Below, piece after piece: positions 53,434-62,565 of a stretch of 64,000 nucleotides of DNA. The translations under genes were made by a program, and so were the position numbers. The stretch spans positions 434,001-498,000 of the forward strand of contig JANSYK010000003.1 of assembly GCA_024742485.1 (NCBI GenBank), given 5' to 3'. The notes under the pieces were generated by a model that was not told the origin of the DNA, made no database searches, and worked only from the letters and a program-made list of their open reading frames with translations. Each line of letters starts with the position of its first letter. Position 1 is the first letter of the stretch. The DNA comes from Alphaproteobacteria bacterium (GTDB lineage Bacteria > Pseudomonadota > Alphaproteobacteria > Rhizobiales > Rhizobiaceae).

Positions 53434-54638
53434 AGACCCTACTGACCTCTGTTGCCGTCGCAGCGATGCTTACCACAAGCGCGCTCGCGGAGGACGTAAC
53501 GCTGCAATTCTGGGATAACCAGCAGACCGAGAGTGGACTGTCGAAATTCCAGCAGGCGGCGATTGATCGCTTCATGGAAGAAAATCCGGGGATCAAGGTC
53601 GAAGTGACCACGGTGCCCTATCCGGAGTATCAGCAGCGGCTTTTGACGGCTGTTCAGGGCGGAAACGCACCGGATATTTCAACGCTTGACCAGATCTGGA
53701 TCGGTGCTTTCGCTGAAGCCGGCGCCATTACCGATCTGTCCGAACAGGCTGCCGCCAGCGGTGTCGAGAAGGACAAGTTCTTTCCCGGTGCTTGGGATTC
53801 AGCCAATTTCAATGGCGGCCTGTACGGCATACCCTTTAATGTGGATGTCTGGCAGTTCAGTTTCTACAACAAGGATCTGCTGGATGCAGCTGGCGTTTCA
53901 CCGGACGACCTGAAGACATTCGATGGTCTGCGCTCGGCTGCCGAAAAACTAACCAAGAACGGCAAATTCGGTGTTGGTCTCTTCGGCCATCGCGGTGAGG
54001 ATACCGTCGTTGTTGTGAACTCCTTCATCTTCTCCAATGGCGGCGAGGTGCTGGATTCAAGCGGCGCTTGCGCATTGGATCAGGCACCGGCCGTTGAGGC
54101 GCTTGAATACCTCCAGGGCCTGGCGGAATACGCGCCCAAGGGCATCCTGAACGCATCTTCTGGCAGCATGCGGGAGCTCTTTCTTAATGGATCTCTGGCG
54201 ATTGAATTCTGGCCGGCACTGGAGCAGCCCACACTGCAGTCCTCCGATATCAACTGGGATTTTGTCAACGGCACCGCGGGTGCGTCCGGCAAGGCCATCG
54301 GGACCTATGGCGGGTGGAACCTTGCGGTTTATGAAAGCTCTGAAAACAAGGAAGCGGCCTGGAAGTTCATCGAATTCATGGTCCGCGAGGATGTGAATGG
54401 CGATGTTGTGGACCTGCTTCCCGCCAACATTGCCGCCGCCAAGGCATTCGTGGACAAGAACCGCAAGGGTCCCGACCGGATCCTTGAACACCTGAACAAT
54501 GCCAAGCCGCGTCCTCTTTCCGCGCGGTACCTGGAAGTCGCCGACATCCAGATGACGCTTTATCAGGATGTGTTCTCGGGCGCCAATGTGGCCGAAGCCG
54601 CGATGAAAGCCTGCGAAGAAATCGACGCTTTGAACTAG
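53430..54638 (+). CDS. Sugar ABC transporter substrate-binding protein (SBP_bac_1)
   Basis: 402 residues. Signal peptide (LLTSVAVAAMLTTSALAED). The mature protein starts VTLQFWDNQQTESGLSKFQQ, with FMEENPGIKVEVTTVPYPEY, GNAPDISTLDQIWIGAFAEA, YGIPFNVDVWQFSFYNKDLL and AIGTYGGWNLAVYESSENKE, all typical of carbohydrate-binding family 1. It supplies the MalFG-like permeases and UgpC-like ATPase encoded in the same operon. Starts inside the end of the regulator gene (ATGA overlap). Confidence 0.93.
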   Translation: MKTLLTSVAVAAMLTTSALAEDVTLQFWDNQQTESGLSKFQQAAIDRFMEENPGIKVEVTTVPYPEYQQRLLTAVQGGNAPDISTLDQIWIGAFAEAGAITDLSEQAAASGVEKDKFFPGAWDSANFNGGLYGIPFNVDVWQFSFYNKDLLDAAGVSPDDLKTFDGLRSAAEKLTKNGKFGVGLFGHRGEDTVVVVNSFIFSNGGEVLDSSGACALDQAPAVEALEYLQGLAEYAPKGILNASSGSMRELFLNGSLAIEFWPALEQPTLQSSDINWDFVNGTAGASGKAIGTYGGWNLAVYESSENKEAAWKFIEFMVREDVNGDVVDLLPANIAAAKAFVDKNRKGPDRILEHLNNAKPRPLSARYLEVADIQMTLYQDVFSGANVAEAAMKACEEIDALN

Positions 54639-54649
54639 TGTTCTCAATG

Positions 54650-54677
54650 GGTGGCGCGGGTTTTGGCCCGCGTCACC
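54650..54677 (+). terminator. Stem-loop after the sugar-binding-protein gene
   Basis: GGTGGCGCGGG pairs with CCCGCGTCACC (11 bp including one G-U) around TTTTGG, twelve bases after the stop codon. No T run follows, so it more likely stabilises the upstream mRNA or attenuates than fully terminates. The remaining 220 bases to the permease gene show no gene. Confidence 0.5.
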
Positions 54678-54896
54678 TGTTCCAATGCACAGGAACCTGC
54701 CATCTTGGAATGGGAGCGGCTTGATCGGGCAGCTTTTCGTTTCGGGGAAGCGGCATTTGCACCGAGACCCGCCGTTTTTGACCCGGCGCCAGCCAGCCGG
54801 CTCAGATCGCCATTGCGGATACGCAAAATGGATGAAATTGATGAGTCCTGACCATGGCCGGAAGGTTCCATTCTTGAACAGGATCACAGGCTCGCA

Positions 54897-55784
54897 ATGA
54901 CCGTTAAAGATCGTTGGCTTCTCTGGGTCTTTCTAGCTCCCACGCTCCTGCTGATGGGACTGATGCTGTTTTACCCGATGGTCGGAACGGTCATTGACAG
55001 TTTCCACGACACCTCATTCATCAATCCCCAGCCACGGTTCGTCGGTTGGGCGGTGTATGAAAAGATCTGGACCTCGAGGCAGTTTCCCGAAGTGGTCTGG
55101 AACTCGGTCGTCTGGACCCTTGGTGTCGTGTTGTTGCAGAATATCCTCGGCTTCTTCGCGGCCATGCTGCTGAACCAGAAACTGCCCATGCAGGGCGTCA
55201 CGCGGGCACTGGTGCTCCTGCCATTCGTTTTGCCGGGTGTGGTGACGGCGATCCTGTGGCGCTTCATGTATGACCCGCAGCTTGGCCTCATCAATTCGCT
55301 GTTGATCTCGGCCGGTATTCTTGACGAAAGTGCGGCTTGGCTCGCCTCGTCAAACACGGCGATGGCCGCCGTCATCTTCGTCGCGGTCTGGAAGGGCTTT
55401 CCCTTTTCCATGCTGATCTACCTGGCGGCCCTTCAAAATGTGGACAAGTCGCAGCTCGAGGCTGCGACAATCGATGGCGCCGGCGCCTGGCGGCGACTGA
55501 TCGACGTGACGCTTCCGTCCATACGCGAGGTCATTCTTGTCAATATCGTGCTGACCCTGATCCTGACCTTCAACTATTTCGACATCGTCTGGGTGTTGAC
55601 GCGGGGCGGGCCGCAGAATGCAACGCATATCTTTCCCACAAAGATTTTCGAGACCGGATTCGGCCAGTTTCGCTTCGGTGAGGCCGCGGTCTATGGCGTT
55701 TTCTCGATCCTGATCCTCGCCATGCTGGTGGCACTCTATGTCATCGTCCAGCAGGGCGCCAGGAACCGGAGGCCAACGGCATGA
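54897..55784 (+). CDS. Sugar ABC transporter permease (MalF/UgpA-like)
   Basis: 295 residues with six membrane segments: FLAPTLLLMGLMLFYPMVG, VVWNSVVWTLGVVLLQNILG, ALVLLPFVLPGVVTAILWRF and further segments; the EAA loop is EAATIDGAGAWRRLIDVTLP. The C-terminal extension is short. Overlaps the next permease gene by four bases. Confidence 0.93.
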   Translation: MTVKDRWLLWVFLAPTLLLMGLMLFYPMVGTVIDSFHDTSFINPQPRFVGWAVYEKIWTSRQFPEVVWNSVVWTLGVVLLQNILGFFAAMLLNQKLPMQGVTRALVLLPFVLPGVVTAILWRFMYDPQLGLINSLLISAGILDESAAWLASSNTAMAAVIFVAVWKGFPFSMLIYLAALQNVDKSQLEAATIDGAGAWRRLIDVTLPSIREVILVNIVLTLILTFNYFDIVWVLTRGGPQNATHIFPTKIFETGFGQFRFGEAAVYGVFSILILAMLVALYVIVQQGARNRRPTA

Positions 55785-56608
55785 AACAGGCCGCATCCAC
55801 GCGTATTGTGCTCGTCGCCCTGCAAATCCTGCTCGCCATCTTCGTGCTGATTCCGCTCTTCTGGATGCTGTCGGTCAGTTTGAAGCCGCCGACGGAGCCC
55901 TTTTCAATCCCTGCGCGCCTCTGGCCACAGGAACCGACAATGTCGAATTACGTGACCGCCTTCCGACCCGAATTTCGTACCTATTTTCTCAACTCGATAA
56001 TCGTCAGCGGCAGTTCTGTCGTGATCACCGTCAGCCTCGCGCTGCTGGCAGCCTACAGCTTTGCACGCGGCACATTGTTGGTTCTGACGGGATTGATGAG
56101 CCTCGTAGTGCTGGCGCAGATGTTTCCGCATTCGGCCATCATCATACCGATCTACAAACTGATGCGGGATGCCGACCTGCTGAATACGCATCTGTCATTG
56201 ATCATCGCCTATGTGTCGGTGACGCTTCCGGTGGCCATCTGGATGCTGCGCGGGTTTCTTCTGAAACTGCCGGTCTCACTTGAAGAGGCAGCGGCCATCG
56301 ATGGGGCCGGACCCGTTCGCGTGTTCTTCGATATCGTCGTTCCGCTGGCGCGGCCGGGAGTGATCGCGACGGCAGTCTATGTTCTGATCGTGACCTGGCA
56401 GGAGTTTCTCTTCGCGCTCTCCTTCACATCGACCAAGGAGATGCGCACGCTGCCGGTCGGCCTGAATGACTTTATCGGCCAATACGGCATTCGCTACGGC
56501 GAACTCATGGCATCGTCGGTCATGGTTTCTCTTCCGGTGATTGCCGTTTTCTTCTTCTTGCAACGTTATTTCGTCGCTGGTCTGACGGCCGGCGCCGTGA
56601 AGGGATGA
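55781..56608 (+). CDS. Sugar ABC transporter permease (MalG/UgpE-like)
   Basis: 275 residues with six membrane segments, starting VLVALQILLAIFVLIPLFWM. Family marks: LKPPTEPFSIPARLWP, FLNSIIVSGSSVVITVSLAL, and the EAA loop EAAAIDGAGPVRVFFDIVVP; C-terminal FLQRYFVAGLTAGAVKG is the usual end. Starts by a 4-base overlap with the MalF-like gene. Confidence 0.93.
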   Translation: MKQAASTRIVLVALQILLAIFVLIPLFWMLSVSLKPPTEPFSIPARLWPQEPTMSNYVTAFRPEFRTYFLNSIIVSGSSVVITVSLALLAAYSFARGTLLVLTGLMSLVVLAQMFPHSAIIIPIYKLMRDADLLNTHLSLIIAYVSVTLPVAIWMLRGFLLKLPVSLEEAAAIDGAGPVRVFFDIVVPLARPGVIATAVYVLIVTWQEFLFALSFTSTKEMRTLPVGLNDFIGQYGIRYGELMASSVMVSLPVIAVFFFLQRYFVAGLTAGAVKG

Positions 56609-56612
56609 GGCC

Positions 56613-57386
56613 ATGTCGTTGATCATGATCACTGAACCATATCCCGGTGTACGGCAATTGACATTCAATCGCCCGGACAAGCTGAATGCGCTCTCCAGCC
56701 CGCTCATGGAGGCATTTGATGCGGCGCTGGACGACGCATCGGCTGATCTGTCCGTTCGTGTGATTGTATTGCGTGGCGCGGGTGGCAAGGCATTCGTGGC
56801 CGGTGCGGATATCGCCGAGTATCAGGGCGACAAACGGGCCGAATTCATTGCTTACCAGATGAATTCGCGCCGGGTTTTCGACAAGCTGGAGCAGCTCCCC
56901 AAGCCCGTCATCTGCGCCATTGATGGAATTGCGCTGGGTGGCGGATTCGAGATCGCACTGTGCTGCGACATGCTGATTGTGACGGAGGCCGCGCAACTGG
57001 GACTTCCCGAGGGGCGGCTGGGCCTTTCGCCGGGCGGAGGCGGAACGCAGCGACTTGTGCGCGCCATCGGCAAACACGCCGCATCGGACCTGATGCTTGC
57101 CGGATGGCGAATGAGCGGAGCACGTGCCTTTCAGCTCGGACTGGCGGCCGACCTGGTGGAGGATCTCGACGCGGCCGTCTTGCAACGCGCCCGCGCCTGC
57201 ATCAAGGTCGCGCCGTTGGCGCAGGCCGAGATGAAACGTCTGATGCGCGAGGGCTTCGACGCGCCGGTTGAAACGGCCAAAAGCTACGAGCAGGAAGTTC
57301 TTTTCCGGCTCTATTCCACCTGCGACGGGCAGGAAGGCATCGATGCATTTCTCGAGAAACGCGAACCGGTTTTCAAGGGACAATAA
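56613..57386 (+). CDS. Enoyl-CoA hydratase/isomerase (crotonase) family protein
   Basis: 257 residues. Oxyanion-hole segments KAFVAGADIAEYQG and IDGIALGGGFEIALCCD are present, with both acidic residues of hydratases (Glu in GGFEIALCCD and in LPEGRLGLSPGGGGTQRLVR), so hydratase activity is plausible. Unusual within a sugar ABC operon: it lies four bases after the permease gene and two bases before an SDR gene. Suggests that a CoA ester is an intermediate, in line with the CoA-transferase at the end of the operon. Confidence 0.9.
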   Translation: MSLIMITEPYPGVRQLTFNRPDKLNALSSPLMEAFDAALDDASADLSVRVIVLRGAGGKAFVAGADIAEYQGDKRAEFIAYQMNSRRVFDKLEQLPKPVICAIDGIALGGGFEIALCCDMLIVTEAAQLGLPEGRLGLSPGGGGTQRLVRAIGKHAASDLMLAGWRMSGARAFQLGLAADLVEDLDAAVLQRARACIKVAPLAQAEMKRLMREGFDAPVETAKSYEQEVLFRLYSTCDGQEGIDAFLEKREPVFKGQ

Positions 57387-57388
57387 TC

Positions 57389-58150
57389 ATGGATTTGAGC
57401 GGTAAGGTCGCCATCGTCACAGGCAGTGCAACAGGCATTGGAAAATCCTGCGCAAAAGAGCTGGTTGCGGCCGGTGCGTCGGTCGTGGTGGCGGATGTCA
57501 ACGCCGAACTGGGCGAGGCGACCGCTGCGGAGCTTGGTCCGAAAGCCGTGTTCATTCGCACCGATGTGCAGCAGATGGCGGATATGCAGGCTATGGCCGA
57601 TTTCGCGGTCGAACAGTTCGGCGGCGTCGACATCCTCGTGAACAATGCCGCCCGCGCCATTGGCGGGGTCGTGGACGAGATCGACGAAGAAACGTGGATG
57701 ACGGTCATCGACACCAATCTGACCGGCTATTGGCGGGCCATGCGGGTTACCGTGCCGCTCATGCGTCAGCGCGGCGGTGGGTCGGTGGTGAACATCTCGT
57801 CCGTTCAGGGATTGCGCGGCTTCAATGGCTGGCCGGCCTATGCGGCGGCCAAGGGCGCGGTCAATGCCCTGACGGTACAAACAGCTGTTGACCTTGCGCC
57901 GGCGAATATCCGCGTGAACGCGGTGGCGCCCGGCACCATCATGACACCCATGAATGAAAAGATCTTTGCCGATCTGCCCGATGGCGGTGAGGCGCTGCGC
58001 GAGAGCTGGAACAGGGCCCACCCGCTGGGGCGCTTCGGCCAACCCGATGAAGTTGCCAAGGCGGTGCTCTTTCTTGCCTCCGACAACGCAAGCTTCACCA
58101 CCGGCGAAATCCTGCGTGTCGATGGCGGTTTGGCGGTGAAGGGAGAATAG
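57389..58150 (+). CDS. Short-chain dehydrogenase/reductase (sugar/acyl type)
   Basis: 253 residues. Cofactor motif AIVTGSATGIGKSCAKELV, with an Asp after the second strand (VVVADVNAE) suggesting NAD(H); NNAARA in place of NNAG; catalytic Ser in NISSVQG and Tyr/Lys in YAAAKGAVNAL. The C-terminus TTGEILRVDGGLAVKGE is typical. Tightly spaced with its neighbours. Confidence 0.92.
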   Translation: MDLSGKVAIVTGSATGIGKSCAKELVAAGASVVVADVNAELGEATAAELGPKAVFIRTDVQQMADMQAMADFAVEQFGGVDILVNNAARAIGGVVDEIDEETWMTVIDTNLTGYWRAMRVTVPLMRQRGGGSVVNISSVQGLRGFNGWPAYAAAKGAVNALTVQTAVDLAPANIRVNAVAPGTIMTPMNEKIFADLPDGGEALRESWNRAHPLGRFGQPDEVAKAVLFLASDNASFTTGEILRVDGGLAVKGE

Positions 58151-58152
58151 GC

Positions 58153-59223
58153 GTGAGTTGGGTGACGGCAACAACGTCGGTCGGCAAGGTCGCGCTTGAT
58201 CCCGCGATCGGAAACATCCGGCAATTGGAGTTTCTGACCGATGGGCGAAAACTGTCACCCCTGCATACCGCACCCTGGGCGGTCGCATCCGGGCCCGTCG
58301 ACCCAACCCTGTCCCCGCTCGAGGCGCGCCTTGCCGGAGATTTCCTTTGCGCGCCATTCGGTGCGGCCGATCTCGAGGATGAGCCCGCGCATGGCTGGAG
58401 CGCCAACAGCGCCTGGTTGCCTGACACACGCTCACCTTCACGCCTGAGCTTCGTGCTCGAGCGCTGTATTCGCGGCGCACGGTTCAGCAAGACGCTCGCA
58501 CTCGACGAAACAGAACCCCTTCTTTACCAGACCCATCTGATCGAAGGTGGAGAAGGCACATTGACCGTTGCCCATCACCCGATGATCAGGCTTGCAGGGC
58601 GAGGGACCCTTACACTGTCGCCCAAACGCGCGGTGCTCACCCCAGCGACACCCCTCGAACCCGGCCGCAACCGGCTGGCACTCGGAAACCGCATTGTCGA
58701 CCTTTCAAATTGTCCGACGCAGGGCGGCGGGACCATTTCCTTGCATGATCTTCCGATTGGTGATGCGCATGAGGATTTCCTCACTTGTGTCGAGGAGCCG
58801 GGCGCGGCCCTGGGCTGGACCGCCGTCGTCCGCGATGTCGAGGACGACATCGTGTTCGTTCTGAAGGACCCGGCTGTCCTCCCGGTGACAATGCTCTGGC
58901 ACTCAAACGGGGGGCGCGACTATGCGCCCTGGAACGGATCGCATACCGGTGTGCTCGGGATAGAGGACGGTTGTACCGCCGGCGCCTTGCTGCACAGCGA
59001 GGCGGTCAAGCCAAATCCCGTCAGCGCCGAGGGCGTGCCCACCGTCATGACGCTCGGCAAGCCGATCCGTATTGCCCACGTGATCGGTGCTGTGCCGCGA
59101 CCTGCCGGCTGGAAGAGGATCGCGTCCATCTCTGCCGCTGGTGGCGAACTGACCCTGGCGGAGGCCAATGGCGAAACGCTTTCCATGGCGTTCGATACTG
59201 ACTTTTTCAAACAGGAGCCGTGA
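58153..59223 (+). CDS. Aldose-epimerase-fold (mutarotase-like) protein, function uncertain
   Basis: 356 residues starting at GTG two bases after the SDR stop codon. Many beta-strands with a pattern like galactose mutarotase-like proteins: LSPLHTAPWAVA, LAGDFLCAPFGAADLEDEP with an HGW segment (AHGWSANSAW), LLYQTHLIEGG, VAHHPMIRLAG, and LWHSNGGRDYAPWNG. Similar proteins are annotated only as hypothetical or aldose epimerase-related. May convert anomers of the imported sugar or act on a sugar acid. Weakly supported. Confidence 0.6.
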   Translation: MSWVTATTSVGKVALDPAIGNIRQLEFLTDGRKLSPLHTAPWAVASGPVDPTLSPLEARLAGDFLCAPFGAADLEDEPAHGWSANSAWLPDTRSPSRLSFVLERCIRGARFSKTLALDETEPLLYQTHLIEGGEGTLTVAHHPMIRLAGRGTLTLSPKRAVLTPATPLEPGRNRLALGNRIVDLSNCPTQGGGTISLHDLPIGDAHEDFLTCVEEPGAALGWTAVVRDVEDDIVFVLKDPAVLPVTMLWHSNGGRDYAPWNGSHTGVLGIEDGCTAGALLHSEAVKPNPVSAEGVPTVMTLGKPIRIAHVIGAVPRPAGWKRIASISAAGGELTLAEANGETLSMAFDTDFFKQEP

Positions 59224-59224
59224 C

Positions 59225-60274
59225 ATGGCGACCGTGGAACTTTCCAATCTTCGCAAGACCTTTGGCACATTCACGGCGCTCGAATCCTTGAATCTGCATG
59301 TCGATGACGGCGAGTTTCTTGTCCTTCTTGGCCCGTCCGGCTGTGGAAAATCGACGACCATGCGTCTTATTGCCGGGCTGGAGGAGCCGACGTCAGGTGA
59401 AATTCTGATCGGAGGCAGGGAGGTGACCAACACGCCGGCCCGTGACCGGAACCTTGCGATGGTGTTTCAGAATTACGCGCTCTACCCGCACATGACCGTG
59501 GGGGAGAATATCGGTTATCCGCTCAAGATCGCCAGAGTGTCGCGGACGGAACGCGAAGCACAGGTCCGCACCGCTGCAGCGAAAGTAGAAATGGACAATT
59601 TATTGACGCGGCGACCGAGCGAACTGTCCGGCGGGCAGCGTCAACGGGTTGCGCTCGCCCGGGCAATCGTGCGCACGCCCCAGCTTTTCCTCATGGACGA
59701 GCCGCTATCTAACCTCGATGCCAAACTCCGGACCGTCATGCGTGCGGAATTGAAGCATCTCCAGAAGGAGCTTGCCACGACGACGATCTATGTCACCCAT
59801 GATCAGGTTGAGGCAATGACATTGGCCGACCGGATCGTCATCCTCAACGATGCCAGGATCCAGCAGGTCGGAACACCGTCGGAGATTTACGCCAACCCCG
59901 CCAACACATTCGTTGCCAGTTTCATCGGCTCTCCTCCAATGAACCTGATCAAGGGCGAAATCCGGGCGGGTGTCTTCAAACATGCCGGGGGCGAAATTTC
60001 CCTGGCCAGACAACCAGAGGGCAAGGCGACCCTGGGCATCCGGCCCGAGGATATAAGCGTTGCCGATGGGCAGGCGGACCTGGCCGGCCAGGTCTATTCC
60101 TCGGAGCTTCTGGGCGATTCGACGCTGCTCAATATAAGATCGGGCGAGGAGCTGATCGCGGTGAAAGCCGGCCCGGAGGAGGGACGTGGAATGAATGAAC
60201 CCATCAATCTTGTCTTTGATCCTGCCAAGATCGCAATTTTCGAAGACGGCTCGGGAGAAAGGCGGTCAAAATGA
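59225..60274 (+). CDS. Sugar ABC transporter ATP-binding protein (UgpC/MalK-like)
   Basis: 349 residues. Starts one base after the previous stop. VELSNLRKTFGTFTALESL, Walker A GPSGCGKSTTMRLIAG, Q-loop FQNYALYPHMTVGENI, signature [15 protein letters not shown] and Walker B LFLMDEPLSNLDAKLR, followed by a C-terminal TOBE/OB regulatory domain (LGIRPEDISV, AVKAGPEEGRGMNEPINLVF). Energises the MalFG-like permeases encoded in this operon. Confidence 0.95.
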   Translation: MATVELSNLRKTFGTFTALESLNLHVDDGEFLVLLGPSGCGKSTTMRLIAGLEEPTSGEILIGGREVTNTPARDRNLAMVFQNYALYPHMTVGENIGYPLKIARVSRTEREAQVRTAAAKVEMDNLLTRRPSELSGGQRQRVALARAIVRTPQLFLMDEPLSNLDAKLRTVMRAELKHLQKELATTTIYVTHDQVEAMTLADRIVILNDARIQQVGTPSEIYANPANTFVASFIGSPPMNLIKGEIRAGVFKHAGGEISLARQPEGKATLGIRPEDISVADGQADLAGQVYSSELLGDSTLLNIRSGEELIAVKAGPEEGRGMNEPINLVFDPAKIAIFEDGSGERRSK

Positions 60275-61152
60275 CAAACGATGCGGCCTCCGGCGCGCAA
60301 CCCATCCTGACGGCGGATCGTGCCTCGGTTTTTTTTGATGGCATCTTCTCCGAACCGAAGCTGAGCCATCCGGAGGGTGTTGCCATTGGCCCCGATGGCT
60401 GGGTCTGGACCGGCAACCAGGACGGAGACATTCTGCGGATATCACCCGATGGCGAACGGATGGAGCGCGTTGCCTCGACCGATGGATTTGCGCTTGGTCT
60501 TGCATTTGACGGCGATCGGGCACTCTTCCTGTGCGACCTGCGCCATGCCGCCATATTCCGCTACGACCTTGCCAAGGGCACGCTTGAAAGATTTACCGCC
60601 CCGGGTATTCGCATTCCGAATTACCCGCTCGTGGACCGGGCGCATGGGCGGCTTCTTGTTTCCGACAGCCACGCATCAGGCGTTCCGGGCCCCGGAATCT
60701 GGAGCTACGACCTCTTAACCGGGGAAGGGGAACTGTGGTTTTCGCAGGATCTGAATTTTGCCAACGGCATGGCGATGCGGGCCGATGACAGGGCCGTCTA
60801 TGTCTGCGAGACCTTTTCCAAGGCGATCACCCGCATCCCGGTCCTGGAAAATGGCGAAGCAGGCGGGCCGGAGCCTTTCGCCGCGGATCTGCCCGGCCTG
60901 CCGGACGGCATCGCATTCGACGCCGATGGCAATCTGGTGGTCGGTTGCTACGAGCCCTCACGACTTCTCAGGATCAGACCGGACGGCGCCCGCACAGACA
61001 TCCTGATCGAGGATTTGACCGCGCACACATTTTGCCATCCTACCAACGTCGCCTTTGACGGGACCAATCTTTATACGGCCAATCTCGGCCGCTGGCACAT
61101 TGCCCGTGTCGCCATGGATATTGGCGCGCCGCCCCTGTGGAGCACGCTATGA
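60271..61152 (+). CDS. SMP-30/gluconolactonase-family protein (cluster 2)
   Basis: 293 residues, beta-propeller. Family marks: SHPEGVAIGPDGWVWTGNQD, LGLAFDGDRALFLCDLRHA, NYPLVDRAHGRLLVSDSHAS, ANGMAMRADDRAVYVCETFS and LPDGIAFDADGNLVVGCYEP; the Glu and Asp-Asn-Asp style ligands are plausible. Likely hydrolyses a sugar lactone. Overlaps the ATPase gene by four bases. A different branch from the SMP-30 protein at 45 kb, but performs what may be the equivalent role in this cluster. Confidence 0.87.
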   Translation: MTNDAASGAQPILTADRASVFFDGIFSEPKLSHPEGVAIGPDGWVWTGNQDGDILRISPDGERMERVASTDGFALGLAFDGDRALFLCDLRHAAIFRYDLAKGTLERFTAPGIRIPNYPLVDRAHGRLLVSDSHASGVPGPGIWSYDLLTGEGELWFSQDLNFANGMAMRADDRAVYVCETFSKAITRIPVLENGEAGGPEPFAADLPGLPDGIAFDADGNLVVGCYEPSRLLRIRPDGARTDILIEDLTAHTFCHPTNVAFDGTNLYTANLGRWHIARVAMDIGAPPLWSTL

Positions 61153-61245
61153 TCGTTTTCGGCTTCGCGGATCCTCATGATCCAGGCAGGGGTGTGATGG
61201 TTGAACCGGCAACCCTCGGCAAATCTGATGACCACAGGACACGCT

Positions 61246-62445
61246 ATGACTGACAAGGCCCTCTCCGACATCACGATCCTTGATTTTTCGCACCTGCTTC
61301 AGGGACCGTTCGCGACCCAGTTGCTGGCCGATATGGGAGCCAATGTCATCAAGATCGAGCGCCCGGGTTCAGGTGACCTGTTCCGCTCGATGACTTTCCA
61401 GAACAAATGGGTCGGTGGCAGCGAAAGCCCGAATTTCCTGGCATGGAACCGCAACAAGAGGTCGCTGGCGCTCAATCTGAAAGCGCCGGAGGTTCGCGAC
61501 ATCGTCATGAAGCTCGCAGAGACCGCCGATGTCGTGGTGCAGAATTTCCGTCCTGGTGTCCTTGCACGCCTTGGCTATGGATATGAGGACTTTCACACCG
61601 TCAATCCGCGCATCATCTATTGTTCGGGCTCGGGTTACGGCGAGGACGGACCCTATGTTTCCCGTCCTGGCCAGGACATGCTGATACAGGGACTGACGGG
61701 CATCATGGCGGCCACCGGCCAGGCCGACAATCCGCCCACGCCGGTAGGAGCCGGATTTTCGGATCAGGTCGGAGCCATGAACATGGTCTACGGCATCCTG
61801 TCGGCACTCTACTGGCGCGAACGGTCCGGCGAGGGGCAGGAGGTCAGCGTCAATCTGATGGCAGGCATGCTGGCGCACCAGAACCAGGAAATGGTCATGG
61901 CCATGAATTTCGGCGAGGACATGGAGCGGCCGAATTCCGGCATCGGCCATCCCGGCATGGATGCGCCCTTCGGCACCTATCCGACGCGGGATGGCTGGAT
62001 CACCATTGCCATGAGCCCCTTTTCCACACTGGTCGAGGTGCTCGGCAATGACGCGCTGCTCAAATACGATGATCCGCAGACCCTATTCGATCAGCGTGAC
62101 GAGGTCTGGAGGTCCCTGGCACGCGAAACCGGGCGTTTCGCAACGGCGGATCTTATCGAGAAGCTCCTGGCGGCCGATATCTGGTGCGGCGAGGTCAAGT
62201 CGCATCTGGAAGCCTCGAAAGACCCTCAGGTCGAGCACCTCGGCCTGGTGACGAGCTATGATCATCCAAAGGCCGGAACCGTCCGCGTCGTTGGCCCTGC
62301 TGTCAAAATGGACCGCACGCCGCCCACCATCGAGCGCCCCGCACCGCTGGTCGGTGAACACACACGGGAAATCCTTGGCGGGCTGGGGTATCAGGACGAT
62401 GAGATCGATGCCCTGGCGGCGAAAGGTGCGATTGGGGAGAGTTGA
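61246..62445 (+). CDS. CaiB/BaiF-family (class III) CoA-transferase (cluster 2)
   Basis: 399 residues from ATG 61246, preceded by AGGAC. Family segments: ITILDFSHLLQGPFATQLLA, MGANVIKIERPGSGDLFRSM, NKRSLALNLKAPEVRDIVMK, VVVQNFRPGVLARLGYGYED with the catalytic Asp region nearby, and IYCSGSGYGEDGPYVSRPGQ. Transfers CoA to a carboxylate. It lies 94 bases after the SMP-30 gene on the same strand and completes the operon. Confidence 0.9.
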   Translation: MTDKALSDITILDFSHLLQGPFATQLLADMGANVIKIERPGSGDLFRSMTFQNKWVGGSESPNFLAWNRNKRSLALNLKAPEVRDIVMKLAETADVVVQNFRPGVLARLGYGYEDFHTVNPRIIYCSGSGYGEDGPYVSRPGQDMLIQGLTGIMAATGQADNPPTPVGAGFSDQVGAMNMVYGILSALYWRERSGEGQEVSVNLMAGMLAHQNQEMVMAMNFGEDMERPNSGIGHPGMDAPFGTYPTRDGWITIAMSPFSTLVEVLGNDALLKYDDPQTLFDQRDEVWRSLARETGRFATADLIEKLLAADIWCGEVKSHLEASKDPQVEHLGLVTSYDHPKAGTVRVVGPAVKMDRTPPTIERPAPLVGEHTREILGGLGYQDDEIDALAAKGAIGES

Positions 62446-62565
62446 CAAGCGGGTGGGTTAGCGCCGGTTGAGGTGCTTTCTATGGAACACCGACGCCCCA
62501 ACATTGTGACAGGGCAGCCACCTGAATCAAATTCAAAAAAATCGGGCTTAAGTCATTGAAAATAT

